64,000 bases of DNA, taken from NCBI RefSeq assembly GCF_964340835.1, contig NZ_OZ204251.1. One strand, given 5' to 3'. Below, piece by piece: positions 33,949 to 42,567 of the stretch. The DNA comes from Bombilactobacillus bombi (GTDB taxonomy: Bacteria; Bacillota; Bacilli; Lactobacillales; Lactobacillaceae). The first letter of the stretch is position 1; every line of letters begins with the position of its first letter. The notes under the pieces were generated by a model. It was given only the letters and a program-made list of their open reading frames with translations, was not told the DNA's origin and made no database searches. The position numbers and the translations under genes are program-made.

Positions 33949-35652
33949 TTAAACTTTAGCAGAAATAAATATCGGTAAAATAACTGGATGGCGCTCAGTT
34001 TTTCGATATAAAAATTCTTGTAAATCGTCAATAATACTACGTTTAAGTGTATTTTCAGAATTTTTATCAGGTTTTTTACTAGATTCTTGATCAAGATAGC
34101 TTTTAATTACATGAAAAGCACGCTTTTGTGCTTGATTAATTAAATCACTTGATTCACGCATATAAACAAAACCTCGAGACAAAATATCGGGACCAGATAA
34201 AACTAGTCCTTTGTGATAATCGATTGTAGCTACAACAATTACCAATCCCTCTTCAGAAAGTATTTGCCGATCATGAATAACAACATTACTGATATCATCA
34301 ATTCCATTACTATCAATATACACATCACCGGCAGGCACATGGCCAGCTTTACGAGCACTGTTGGCAGTTAGAGCCAAGACATCACCGTTATTGAAAATAA
34401 AAGTATTTTCTTTAGGTACGCCACAAAGTTGCGCTAATCCAGTGTGAATTTTTAACATCCGATACTCACCATGAATAGGCATAAAATATTTTGGCTGGAT
34501 TAATCTTAGCATCAATTTTTGTTCTTCTTGGCCACCATGTCCAGATGCATGAATATTATTAATTTTGCCGTGAATAACATTTGCACCCGCTTCTTCTAAA
34601 TCATTAATTAAATGATTAACGCTAATGGTGTTACCTGGAATTGGGTTAGAAGAAAAAATAACTGTATCACCTGGCTGAATAGCTATTTGACGGTGGGTTC
34701 CATTCGCTATGCGACTTAAGGCAGCCATTGGTTCACCTTGGGATCCTGTGCATAATAATAAAACTTTATTTGCTGGCAACTTATTGATTTCAGCAGCATC
34801 AACAATTTCACTATCTGGAATATCTAAATAACCTAACTCGCGACCATTGGTGATTGTTTGCTCCATACTGCGGCCAAAAACAGCTACTTTACGTCCGCTT
34901 TGCATAGCGGCATCTATGGCTTGTGATACACGATATAGATTAGATGCAAAAGTTGCAAATATTATACGGCCATCAATTCGCTCCACAATTTGATGGATTG
35001 TATTACCAACAAATCTTTCTGATTTTGAAAATGTTGGTATTTCTGCATTTGTACTATCTGATAATAATAATAATACCCCTTGCGACCCCAGTTTAGCCAT
35101 TTTTTGCAGATTGGGAGCAGGTTGATTACCTACAGGAGTAAAATCAAATTTATAATCACCTGTTTGGACAATCACACCTTGTGGTGTATGCACTGCAATT
35201 CCTAAAGTGTCAGGTATTGAATGGGTGGTTCTAAAAAATTCAACGCTCAAATATTTGAACTTCACAACATCACTTTCGTTGAGAACATGTAGTTCTGTGG
35301 AATTGAGTAATCCACGTTCTTCCAATTTTCCTTTAATCAGTGCCGTTGCTAGTGGTCCAGCATAAATGGGAATATTAGGTAATTTTTGAAGTAAAAAGGG
35401 GATACCGCCAATATGATCTTCATGACCATGAGTAATGAATAATCCCTTAATACGTTCTTGATTTTGAATTAAATATTGATAATCAGAAATCACATAATCA
35501 ATACCTAACAATTCATCTTCAGGAAATTTTATTCCTGCATCCACAATGATTAATTCATCTTGATATTGGATGACATACATATTTTTGCCGATTTCACCGA
35601 GACCACCAATTGCAAAAACAGCAACTTCATCTTTTTTAATGTTGATAGTCAT
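33949..35652 (-). CDS. rnjA: Ribonuclease J1
   Basis: Metallo-beta-lactamase RNase of 567 residues with 5' exonuclease and endonuclease activity, central to mRNA turnover in Firmicutes. The complete metal motif HGHEDH lies at residues 75-80, TTHSIPD near 143 and the beta-CASP region with HASGHGG and MPIHGEYR follows. A second RNase J (52916) lacks some of these residues. The gene follows rpoY by 3 bases, the usual Firmicutes pairing. Confidence 0.96.
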   Translation of the reverse strand: MTINIKKDEVAVFAIGGLGEIGKNMYVIQYQDELIIVDAGIKFPEDELLGIDYVISDYQYLIQNQERIKGLFITHGHEDHIGGIPFLLQKLPNIPIYAGPLATALIKGKLEERGLLNSTELHVLNESDVVKFKYLSVEFFRTTHSIPDTLGIAVHTPQGVIVQTGDYKFDFTPVGNQPAPNLQKMAKLGSQGVLLLLSDSTNAEIPTFSKSERFVGNTIHQIVERIDGRIIFATFASNLYRVSQAIDAAMQSGRKVAVFGRSMEQTITNGRELGYLDIPDSEIVDAAEINKLPANKVLLLCTGSQGEPMAALSRIANGTHRQIAIQPGDTVIFSSNPIPGNTISVNHLINDLEEAGANVIHGKINNIHASGHGGQEEQKLMLRLIQPKYFMPIHGEYRMLKIHTGLAQLCGVPKENTFIFNNGDVLALTANSARKAGHVPAGDVYIDSNGIDDISNVVIHDRQILSEEGLVIVVATIDYHKGLVLSGPDILSRGFVYMRESSDLINQAQKRAFHVIKSYLDQESSKKPDKNSENTLKRSIIDDLQEFLYRKTERHPVILPIFISAKV

Positions 35653-35655
35653 TAA

Positions 35656-35877
35656 CTATAACTCCGCTAAGTCCGTCAATTTATAATTCGGACTCTTTTT
35701 TTCATATTCTAAATAATTACCAGATAGTTCTTCAATGGATTCTACGTTAAAGTCAGTTTGAGATTCAATTGCCTCACGGACCTTAATAGCTGAATCTGAT
35801 TGAGTATACAATGTTTCAGTTGTTTCTCTGCGTGGATTTTTAATTTTGTTATCTTGATATAAAACTTTATAAATCAA
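35656..35877 (-). CDS. rpoY: RNA polymerase epsilon subunit
   Basis: Protein of 73 residues of the RpoY/DUF1447 family, a small RNA polymerase subunit found in Firmicutes. It begins MIYKVLYQDNKIKNPRRETTETLY, here given in part: NPRRETTETLYTQSD is the conserved central block. A GGAGGA site lies before ATG. Position directly before rnjA is the standard arrangement and supports the call. Confidence 0.93.
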   Translation of the reverse strand: MIYKVLYQDNKIKNPRRETTETLYTQSDSAIKVREAIESQTDFNVESIEELSGNYLEYEKKSPNYKLTDLAEL

Positions 35878-35993
35878 AAAATATTCCTCCTTAAATTTTC
35901 TGAGTAGTGAATTTCATTTAGCAACCGCCTAACAATTACATAAATGTTACCACAACTGTTGTTTAAAGTATATAAACACTGATTAGCACTTAA

Positions 35994-36566
35994 TTAAACG
36001 ATGATAACGTCAGGTTCTTTTTCAAATGGATCATTTTTGTTTATATGATCATAAAAAAGATGTCCATGAAGATGATCAATTTCATGCTGACAAACAATAG
36101 CTGGATAGTTTTTAACACGAATAGTTTGTTTATTTCCATCAAAATCTTGATAACGAACAGTAATACGGGCGCTACGAGGTACATAACCAGGAATGTCTTT
36201 GTCGACTGATAAACAGCCTTCACCTTCAAAGAGTTGAGCTTTTTGAATAGAATTAGAAATAATAACAGGATTAATTAATGTCAATTTCAAAGCATATTTT
36301 TTTGTTTTATCGGCATCATCAGCATCTTCGGCGGGCACTAAAACGCAAGCCATTTGTTCTGAAACACCTACTTGAGGAGCTGCTAGACCGACGCCAGCAC
36401 GTAAATGATGCTTTTGGGCAAAGTCAGGATCTTGACTTTTGATTAAATATTCCATCATATCAGAAGCTAATTTTTTATCGGCATCACTAAGAGGAAACTG
36501 AACAGGTTGAGCAATTTTTCTTAATACAGGATTGCCATCGCGAACTATATCTCTCATCATATACAT
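35994..36566 (-). CDS. def: Peptide deformylase
   Basis: Metallo-enzyme of 190 residues that removes formyl from nascent proteins. All three motifs are present: GVGLAAPQVG near residues 58-67, EGCLSV near 114-119 (metal Cys) and QHEIDHLHG near 157-165 (metal His residues and catalytic Glu). The insertions and length fit the type II enzymes of Gram-positive bacteria. AAGGAA lies ten bases before ATG 36566; two further ATGs within four codons are possible. Confidence 0.95.
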   Translation of the reverse strand: MYMMRDIVRDGNPVLRKIAQPVQFPLSDADKKLASDMMEYLIKSQDPDFAQKHHLRAGVGLAAPQVGVSEQMACVLVPAEDADDADKTKKYALKLTLINPVIISNSIQKAQLFEGEGCLSVDKDIPGYVPRSARITVRYQDFDGNKQTIRVKNYPAIVCQHEIDHLHGHLFYDHINKNDPFEKEPDVIIV

Positions 36567-36607
36567 TTTTAAATAATTCCTTCTTCATATAAATTTTCCA
36601 CTATCTT

Positions 36608-36613
36608 ATTATA
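36608..36613 (-). promoter_or_regulatory. Possible -10 of def
   Basis: On the minus strand TATAAT occurs here, 42 bases before the def start. The -35 is not convincing (TTTATT at 17 bases). Confidence 0.4.
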
Positions 36614-36721
36614 ACGATAAATTGCTGTTGAATAAACTAGAATTTATGTAGCTAAAAATATTTTATGTGGTTGATTTAGAGCGATTGATATTTGTTTCAC
36701 AAAGAAATATTATTTTTTTTC

Positions 36722-36749
36722 TTGTGTTAAATTTAAAACATGATAAACT
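36722..36749 (+). promoter_or_regulatory. Possible pdh operon promoter
   Basis: TTGTGT (36722-36727), a 16-base spacer and TAAACT (36744-36749), 57 bases before pdhA. A small inverted repeat, CCTTT/AAAGG, lies in the leader (about 36762-36781) next to the ribosome site. Confidence 0.4.
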
Positions 36750-36805
36750 AAGTACTGGAAACCTTTACAGATAAGCAAAGGAACATTGTGAAAGGAATGA
36801 ATAAA

Positions 36806-37906
36806 ATGGCAAAAAAGTCAATAGTTGATTTTGCAAAAATCAAAGAGAACTTGGCAGAAACACCAAAGCCAATTCAAGTAGTTGATGAGGATGCAAAAAT
36901 CGTTGATCAAGATACTTTTAAGAATTTTACAGATGATCAATTAGTAGAATTTATGAAAAAAATGGTTTGGGAACGTGCTTTACATGAACAAACAATGAAT
37001 TTTTCTCGCCAAGGCCGGATGGGTTTTTATGCACCGACAGCTGGTGAGGAAGCTACAGAAATGGGAACTGTAATGGCAATGGAGAAGCAAGATTATTTAT
37101 TGCCAGCATATCGTGATATCCCCCAATTAATCCAACATGGTGCAACTGTGACTGAAGCATATTGGTGGTCACGTGGGCATGTTAAAGGGAATGAATTTTC
37201 TGCTCGCGCATTAATGCCACAAATTATTATTGGAGCTGCTTACCTAGAAACAGCTGGTGTAGCTATGGGTCTTAAGAAGAATGGTGAAGATGCCATTGCA
37301 TTCACTTATACTGGCGATGGTGGTACTTCTCAAGGTGACTCCTATGAAGGTATGAATTTTGCTGGTGCTTATCAAGTTCCTGCATTGTTTATTGTGCAAA
37401 ATAATGGTTATGCTATTTCTACTCCACGTAAGAAACAAACAGCTGCTGTTGCTTTAACACAAAAGGCTGTAGCTGCTGGTATTCCAAGCGTACAAGTTGA
37501 TGGTATGGATATTTTAGCTTGTTATTCAGTAGCAAAAGCAGCTCGCGAGTTTATTCTCGCAGGTAATGGTCCAGTTATGATTGAAACTTTAACAGACCGT
37601 TATGGCGCTCATTCTTCTGCTGGTGATGATCCTAGTCGTTATCGGACAAAAGAAGAACAACAGCCTTGGTTAGATCGTGATCCGTTGATTAGAATGCGGA
37701 AGATTTTGACTGATAAAAAACTTTGGTCAGAAGAACAAGAAGATAAATTAGTTGAAGAATACAAAGCCTCCTTCAAAGAAGCTATTAAAGAAGCTGATGC
37801 AGTAGAACCTGAAAAGGTATCCGATATGTTGAAGCGTACTTTTGAAGTTCCAACCCCAGCACTAAAGGCTGAAATTGCAAAATTTGAAGAAAAGGAGTCT
37901 AAATAA
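36806..37906 (+). CDS. pdhA: Pyruvate dehydrogenase E1 alpha subunit
   Basis: Thiamine-diphosphate subunit of 366 residues that decarboxylates pyruvate with PdhB. The ThDP motif runs GDGGTSQGDSYEGMNFAGAY to QNNGYAIST near residues 166-207. The phosphorylation-loop-like region YGAHSSAGDDPSRYR follows near 263. AAAGGA (36791-36796) serves ATG 36806 (MAKKSIVDF); upstream in-frame GTG and ATG are less likely. It leads pdhABCD, which makes acetyl-CoA from pyruvate. Confidence 0.95.
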   Translation: MAKKSIVDFAKIKENLAETPKPIQVVDEDAKIVDQDTFKNFTDDQLVEFMKKMVWERALHEQTMNFSRQGRMGFYAPTAGEEATEMGTVMAMEKQDYLLPAYRDIPQLIQHGATVTEAYWWSRGHVKGNEFSARALMPQIIIGAAYLETAGVAMGLKKNGEDAIAFTYTGDGGTSQGDSYEGMNFAGAYQVPALFIVQNNGYAISTPRKKQTAAVALTQKAVAAGIPSVQVDGMDILACYSVAKAAREFILAGNGPVMIETLTDRYGAHSSAGDDPSRYRTKEEQQPWLDRDPLIRMRKILTDKKLWSEEQEDKLVEEYKASFKEAIKEADAVEPEKVSDMLKRTFEVPTPALKAEIAKFEEKESK

Positions 37907-37907
37907 C

Positions 37908-38885
37908 ATGACAAAGAGAAGTTATATTCAAGCAATTACTGATGCTTTAGACATCATGTTAAAAGAAGATCCGAAAACTTTGATTTTTGGTGAAGATGTT
38001 GGTAAAAATGGTGGTGTCTTTAGAACTACACAAGGATTGCAAGAAAAATATGGAGAAGATCGTGTTTTTGATACTCCATTAGCCGAATCAGGCATTATGG
38101 GCTTAGCCGTAGGCTTAGGTTTGACCGGTTGGCGTCCAATTCCAGAAATTCAATTTATGGGTTTTACTTTTGAAGCAGTGGATTCAATTGCTGGACAAAT
38201 GGCTAGAATGCGTTTTCGGTTTAATGGAAAGAAAAATAGTCCAGTTACAATTAGAACTCCTTATGGTGGCGGTACTCATACTGCAGAAATGCACTCTGAT
38301 AACTTAGAAAATTTCTTTACTGGCATTCCAGGTTTACGAGTAGTAATGCCAAGCAATCCTTATGATGCTAAAGGACTTTTAATTTCTTCTATTGAAAACA
38401 ACGATCCTGTATTGTTCTTAGAGAATTTAAAATTATATCGTTCAGTTAAAGATGATATTCCTGATGGTAAATATACTGTTCCTTTAGACAAAGCCAATGT
38501 AGTTCAGGAAGGTAATGATATTACTGTTGTTGCCTATGGTGCTCAAGTTCAAGAAGCACAAAAGGCTGCTGAAGAATTAGCTAAAGACAATATTTCTTGT
38601 GAGGTAATTGATTTACGGACTGTTTCTCCAATTGATACAGAAACTATTTTTAAGTCAATTGAAAAGACTCATAAAGTAGTTATTGTACAAGAAGCTCAAA
38701 AAATGGCTGGTATTGGTGCTCAAGTAGCTTCTGCAATTGCTGAAGATGCAATTCTTTCCTTAGATGCTCCTGTTGGACGTGTAGCTGCCCCAGACAGTGT
38801 ATATCCATTTGCACAAGCTGAGGAAGTCTGGATTCCAAGAAAAGCAGAAATTATTGAAAAAGTCAAAGAAATTATTAACTATTAA
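37908..38885 (+). CDS. pdhB: Pyruvate dehydrogenase E1 beta subunit
   Basis: Partner of PdhA, 325 residues. It has the transketolase-like core GEDVGKNGGVFRTTQGL near residues 23-39, DTPLAESGIMGLAVGLG near 53, and the C-terminal transketolase domain with VIDLRTVSPID. AAAGGAG lies in the last codons of pdhA, and ATG 37908 begins 2 bases after the pdhA stop. The open frame reaches back into pdhA, but the family N terminus MTKRSYIQAI supports this start. Confidence 0.96.
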   Translation: MTKRSYIQAITDALDIMLKEDPKTLIFGEDVGKNGGVFRTTQGLQEKYGEDRVFDTPLAESGIMGLAVGLGLTGWRPIPEIQFMGFTFEAVDSIAGQMARMRFRFNGKKNSPVTIRTPYGGGTHTAEMHSDNLENFFTGIPGLRVVMPSNPYDAKGLLISSIENNDPVLFLENLKLYRSVKDDIPDGKYTVPLDKANVVQEGNDITVVAYGAQVQEAQKAAEELAKDNISCEVIDLRTVSPIDTETIFKSIEKTHKVVIVQEAQKMAGIGAQVASAIAEDAILSLDAPVGRVAAPDSVYPFAQAEEVWIPRKAEIIEKVKEIINY

Positions 38886-38907
38886 TATTTGAAGGGAAGA
38901 AATAAAT

Positions 38908-40188
38908 ATGGCATTTAAATTTAAATTACCTGAGCTAGGCGAAGGCATGGCTGAAGGCGAAGTTGCCAACTGGTTAGTTAAAGAAGGCGACGAAGTTAAA
39001 GAAGATGATTCTTTAGTAGAAATTCAAAATGACAAGTCAGTTTCCGAGTTACCATCACCTGTTTCGGGTAAAGTACAAAAGATCGTTGCACAAGAAGGCG
39101 ATACTGTAGAGATTGGTGATACCTTAATTATTATTGACGATGGTTCAGCTGATACAGGTGACGATGAAGAAACTGCTAATGCAAGTTCAGATGATAAGGC
39201 TGCAGCTAATGATGCTGATGAAAAGCCAGCACCGGCAGCAGAAGCTACAGGAAGTGCTAATGCTAACTACTTAGCAATGCCATCAGTGCGTCAATATGCT
39301 CGTGATAAGGGTATTGACTTAGCAAAAGTTACTCCATCAGGAAAACATGGTCAAATTACTAAAGCAGATATCGATAACTTTAATGGTTCAAGTGTTCAAG
39401 AAGCTACTCCTGCAGCAGCGGCTCCTGCTCCTACAAGTGAGCCAGCAGCAACACCAATTGCTCCTTACAAGTCCGATGCTCCAGAATTAGAAACTCGGGA
39501 AAAGATGAGCATGACTAGAAAAGTTATTGCAAAAGCAATGACAGATAGTAAACGGATTACACCACATGTTACTAGTTTTGAAAGTGTTGAAGTTTCTGCT
39601 TTAATGGCTAATCGCAAGAAATACAAACAATTAGCTGCTGATCGCGGTATTAAGTTGACCTTCTTACCTTACTTGGTAAAAGCAATTGTTGCTGTGCTAA
39701 AGGAATTCCCAGAATTTAATGCTTCAATTGACTCAACCACTAATGAGATTGTGTATAAACATTATTATAATATTGGTATTGCTACTAATACTGATCATGG
39801 CTTGTATGTGCCAAATATTAAGAATGCTGATTCTAAAGGTTTATTTGAAATTGCTAAAGAAATCACTGAAAACACACAAGCTGCTTATGATAATAAATTA
39901 AGTGCAGCTGCTATGCGTGGTGGTTCAATTACAATTAGTAATGTTGGTTCTATTGGTGGTGGCTGGTTTACACCAGTTATTAATCAACCAGAAGTTGCTA
40001 TTTTAGGTATGGGTAAGATTGCTAAAGAACCTTATGTAGCTGAAGATGGTTCAATTAAAGTTGGTAATATGCTTAAGCTTTCAATGAGCTATGACCATCG
40101 TTTGATTGATGGTGCTTTAGCACAACAAGCTCTAAATAAATTGAGCGAATTATTACATGATCCAGATATGTTGTTGATGGAGGGTTAA
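38908..40188 (+). CDS. pdhC: Dihydrolipoamide acetyltransferase E2
   Basis: Core subunit of 426 residues. One lipoyl domain (residues 1-77) has its lipoylated lysine K43 in NDKSVSEL. An Ala/Asp/Glu-rich linker follows, then the E1/E3-binding domain (PSVRQYARDKGIDLAKV, about 124-160), a second Ala/Pro linker, and the acetyltransferase domain with catalytic HRLIDG near 396. A single lipoyl domain is at the low end for the family. It joins pyruvate-derived acetyl groups to CoA. Confidence 0.96.
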   Translation: MAFKFKLPELGEGMAEGEVANWLVKEGDEVKEDDSLVEIQNDKSVSELPSPVSGKVQKIVAQEGDTVEIGDTLIIIDDGSADTGDDEETANASSDDKAAANDADEKPAPAAEATGSANANYLAMPSVRQYARDKGIDLAKVTPSGKHGQITKADIDNFNGSSVQEATPAAAAPAPTSEPAATPIAPYKSDAPELETREKMSMTRKVIAKAMTDSKRITPHVTSFESVEVSALMANRKKYKQLAADRGIKLTFLPYLVKAIVAVLKEFPEFNASIDSTTNEIVYKHYYNIGIATNTDHGLYVPNIKNADSKGLFEIAKEITENTQAAYDNKLSAAAMRGGSITISNVGSIGGGWFTPVINQPEVAILGMGKIAKEPYVAEDGSIKVGNMLKLSMSYDHRLIDGALAQQALNKLSELLHDPDMLLMEG

Positions 40189-40194
40189 TTGAAG

Positions 40195-41619
40195 ATGGTT
40201 GATGTTGAAGAAAAAGATACTGTAGTTATTGGTGCTGGACCTGGGGGCTATGTTGCTGCTATTCGTGCTGCTGAATTAGGTCAAAAAGTAACAGTTATTG
40301 AAAAAAGTGATAGTTTAGGTGGCGTTTGCTTAAATGTTGGTTGTGTTCCTTCTAAAGCTTTAATTCAGGCAGGACATCGATTACGTCATGCTGAACATTC
40401 AGAACTTTACGGAATTACTACAGGTAATATTTCTTTAGACTTTACTAAGTTACAAGCATGGAAAGATTCTAGTGTTATTCAGAGAATGACTAGTGGGGTC
40501 AAAATGCTTTTAAAAAAGCACAAAGTTGAAGTTATTTATGGTGAAGCTTTCTTAGATAATAATAATCAACTACGTGTAATGGATCCTGGCCCACGTCAAT
40601 TTATGGATAATGGTGGTGGACACACGATTAAATTTAATAATTTAATCTTAGCTACTGGAAGTCGTCCAATCGAAATCAAGGGCTTTAAATTTGGTGGTCG
40701 AATTATTGATTCTACAGGTCTTTTAAATATTAAAGAATTACCAAAAGACTTAGTTATTGTTGGTGGCGGCTATATTGGAACTGAGTTGGCTGGTGCTTTT
40801 GCTGATTTGGGTTCTAATGTCACTATCTTAGAAGGAACATCTCAAATCATCCCTAATTTTGAACGCAGTATGGTTTCTATAGTTGAAAAGCATTTAAAAG
40901 AAAAAGGCATCAAGATTGTTACAAATGCAATGGCCAAAAATGCCAAAGACAATGGCGATAATGTTGAAGTGACTTATGAGGTAGATGGTAAGGCTGAAGT
41001 TATTAAGACTGATTATGTAATGGTGTCTGTTGGTCGTAAACCTAATACAGATAATTTTGGTCTAGAAATGACAGATGTTAAGTTAACTGATCGTGGATTA
41101 GTTGAAACAGATGAACAAGGACGTACTTCAGTTGATAATATCTTTGCTGTTGGTGATATTACCTCTGGTCCAGCTTTAGCTCATAAAGCTTTCTTCCAAG
41201 CAAAAACTGCAGCTGGTGCAATTTCTGGTAAAAAAACTGCTAATGATTATATTGGTGTACCATCAGTATGTTTTAACGATCCTGAAATGGCTAGTGTTGG
41301 CTTGACCGAAGCCGAAGCTAAAGAGAAAAAATTGGATATTAAGGTTGGCAAGTTCCCATTTGCTGGTAATGCGCGGGCAGTTTCTGTTGATAGTACAGAT
41401 GGTTTTGTGAAATTAATTTCTGATAAGAAGACAGGTACTATTTTAGGAGGACAAGTGGTTGGTCCTAATGCCAGCGATTTAATTTCTGAATTGAGTGTGG
41501 CTGTAAATTGCCAACTTAATGAAGAAGATCTTGCATTGACAATTCATCCACATCCAACTTTAGGTGAACCAATTCAAGAAGCAGCAGACATTTTGATTGG
41601 TTATCCAACGAATATTTAA
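40195..41619 (+). CDS. pdhD: Dihydrolipoamide dehydrogenase E3
   Basis: FAD-disulfide oxidoreductase of 474 residues that reoxidises lipoamide using NAD. It has the FAD motif VIGAGPGGYVAAIRAAELG and the redox pair in GGVCLNVGCVPSK. The NAD-binding GGGYIGTELAGAF and the C-terminal HPHPTLGE with its catalytic histidine are also present. GGAGGG (40179-40184) sits between possible starts TTG 40189 and ATG 40195; I choose ATG. It closes the operon and is followed by a strong terminator. Confidence 0.96.
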   Translation: MVDVEEKDTVVIGAGPGGYVAAIRAAELGQKVTVIEKSDSLGGVCLNVGCVPSKALIQAGHRLRHAEHSELYGITTGNISLDFTKLQAWKDSSVIQRMTSGVKMLLKKHKVEVIYGEAFLDNNNQLRVMDPGPRQFMDNGGGHTIKFNNLILATGSRPIEIKGFKFGGRIIDSTGLLNIKELPKDLVIVGGGYIGTELAGAFADLGSNVTILEGTSQIIPNFERSMVSIVEKHLKEKGIKIVTNAMAKNAKDNGDNVEVTYEVDGKAEVIKTDYVMVSVGRKPNTDNFGLEMTDVKLTDRGLVETDEQGRTSVDNIFAVGDITSGPALAHKAFFQAKTAAGAISGKKTANDYIGVPSVCFNDPEMASVGLTEAEAKEKKLDIKVGKFPFAGNARAVSVDSTDGFVKLISDKKTGTILGGQVVGPNASDLISELSVAVNCQLNEEDLALTIHPHPTLGEPIQEAADILIGYPTNI

Positions 41620-41635
41620 AGAAACATCTTGAAAA

Positions 41636-41661
41636 ATCGGCGGAAAACCGCCGATTTTTTT
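41636..41661 (+). terminator. Terminator of the pdh operon
   Basis: ATCGGCGG and CCGCCGAT form a perfect 8-base-pair GC-rich stem with an AAAA loop, followed by seven Ts. Confidence 0.92.
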
Positions 41662-41689
41662 GTATTATCAGAAGTGGACACGTTATAAT
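41660..41689 (+). promoter_or_regulatory. Promoter for the inositol-monophosphatase-family gene
   Basis: TTGTAT (41660-41665), an 18-base spacer and TATAAT (41684-41689). Its -35 begins in the T-run of the pdh terminator. Confidence 0.55.
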
Positions 41690-41718
41690 GAGAATTATTA
41701 AAGAGTGAAGGTTTAACA

Positions 41719-42492
41719 ATGACAGATATTATAACAATTCAAAATAACGTGCTTACCATACTAGAAAAAGTGAAGATGCAATTAAGGACTAATCCACATT
41801 TTGATAGTGTTAAAACTAAATCTAATCAAAATGATCTTGTCACTAATCGAGATATTCAAATTGAAAAAGAAATTGTGGCATATTTAAATGAAAAATTTCC
41901 AAATGCTAAAATAATTAGTGAAGAAGGATTTGGTAACCATCCATTAGATTTATCTGGATTAGTCTTTTTTGTTGACCCTATTGATGGAACTATGAATTTT
42001 GTGAAATCACATGATCAATTTGCTTCAATGATTGGAGTTTATAATAATGGGCAACCATTGTTTGGAGCCATTCTTGACGTAATACAAGATCAAATTTATT
42101 ATGGTGGCCCTAGCATTGGTGCATTCGTTAATAATCAAAAAATTCCTATTTTAGCAGATCCGCCACTAAACGAGGTTTTGATTACGGTTAGTAACCATTT
42201 ATTACAAAGTGAAATGCCCAAATATCAAAAGTTAGTAGCCAAGAGTAGTGGATTAAGAATTTTTGGCAGTGCAGGAATAGTTTTTACACGTTTATTATTG
42301 GGCAAAGAATACCTTTATATAGGGAAATTTAAGCCATGGGATTTGGCGGCTGGTTTAGCAATTGGTCAAGCCATAGGAATTAATGCAACTACTATTGACG
42401 AAAAGCCTATAAATATGATAAAATCACAACTTGTAATTGTCGGAACTAGGTGCGCTACACAACAAGCACTGGATGTGATTTCCAGAGTTTAA
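41719..42492 (+). CDS. Inositol monophosphatase family protein
   Basis: Magnesium-dependent phosphatase of 257 residues. Family motifs are present: the metal-binding EEGFG near residues 73-77, DPIDGTMNF near 91-99 and WDLAAGLAI near 210-218. Members act on inositol phosphates, 3'-phosphoadenosine phosphate or similar small phosphates; the substrate cannot be fixed here. It is flanked by terminators and so is probably a single-gene unit, perhaps with read-through into typA. Confidence 0.9.
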   Translation: MTDIITIQNNVLTILEKVKMQLRTNPHFDSVKTKSNQNDLVTNRDIQIEKEIVAYLNEKFPNAKIISEEGFGNHPLDLSGLVFFVDPIDGTMNFVKSHDQFASMIGVYNNGQPLFGAILDVIQDQIYYGGPSIGAFVNNQKIPILADPPLNEVLITVSNHLLQSEMPKYQKLVAKSSGLRIFGSAGIVFTRLLLGKEYLYIGKFKPWDLAAGLAIGQAIGINATTIDEKPINMIKSQLVIVGTRCATQQALDVISRV

Positions 42493-42495
42493 TAG

Positions 42496-42525
42496 GCTGT
42501 GATTGCAACCAATCACAGCTTTTTT
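42496..42525 (+). terminator. Terminator before typA
   Basis: GCTGTGATTG and CAATCACAGC make a perfect 10-base-pair stem with a CAAC loop, then six Ts. Confidence 0.9.
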
Positions 42526-42567
42526 ATACACAAATCCGAGAAAGATTGCACGGAAGGAAGCAAAATA

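Noticed and set aside
33819..34094. Minus-strand open frame over the rnjA end
   Set aside because: It runs through the rnjA terminator in another frame; composition is that of a shadow.
42499..42567. N-terminal extension of TypA
   Set aside because: It begins in the terminator stem before typA, has no ribosome site, and is not in the family; TTG 42568 has both.
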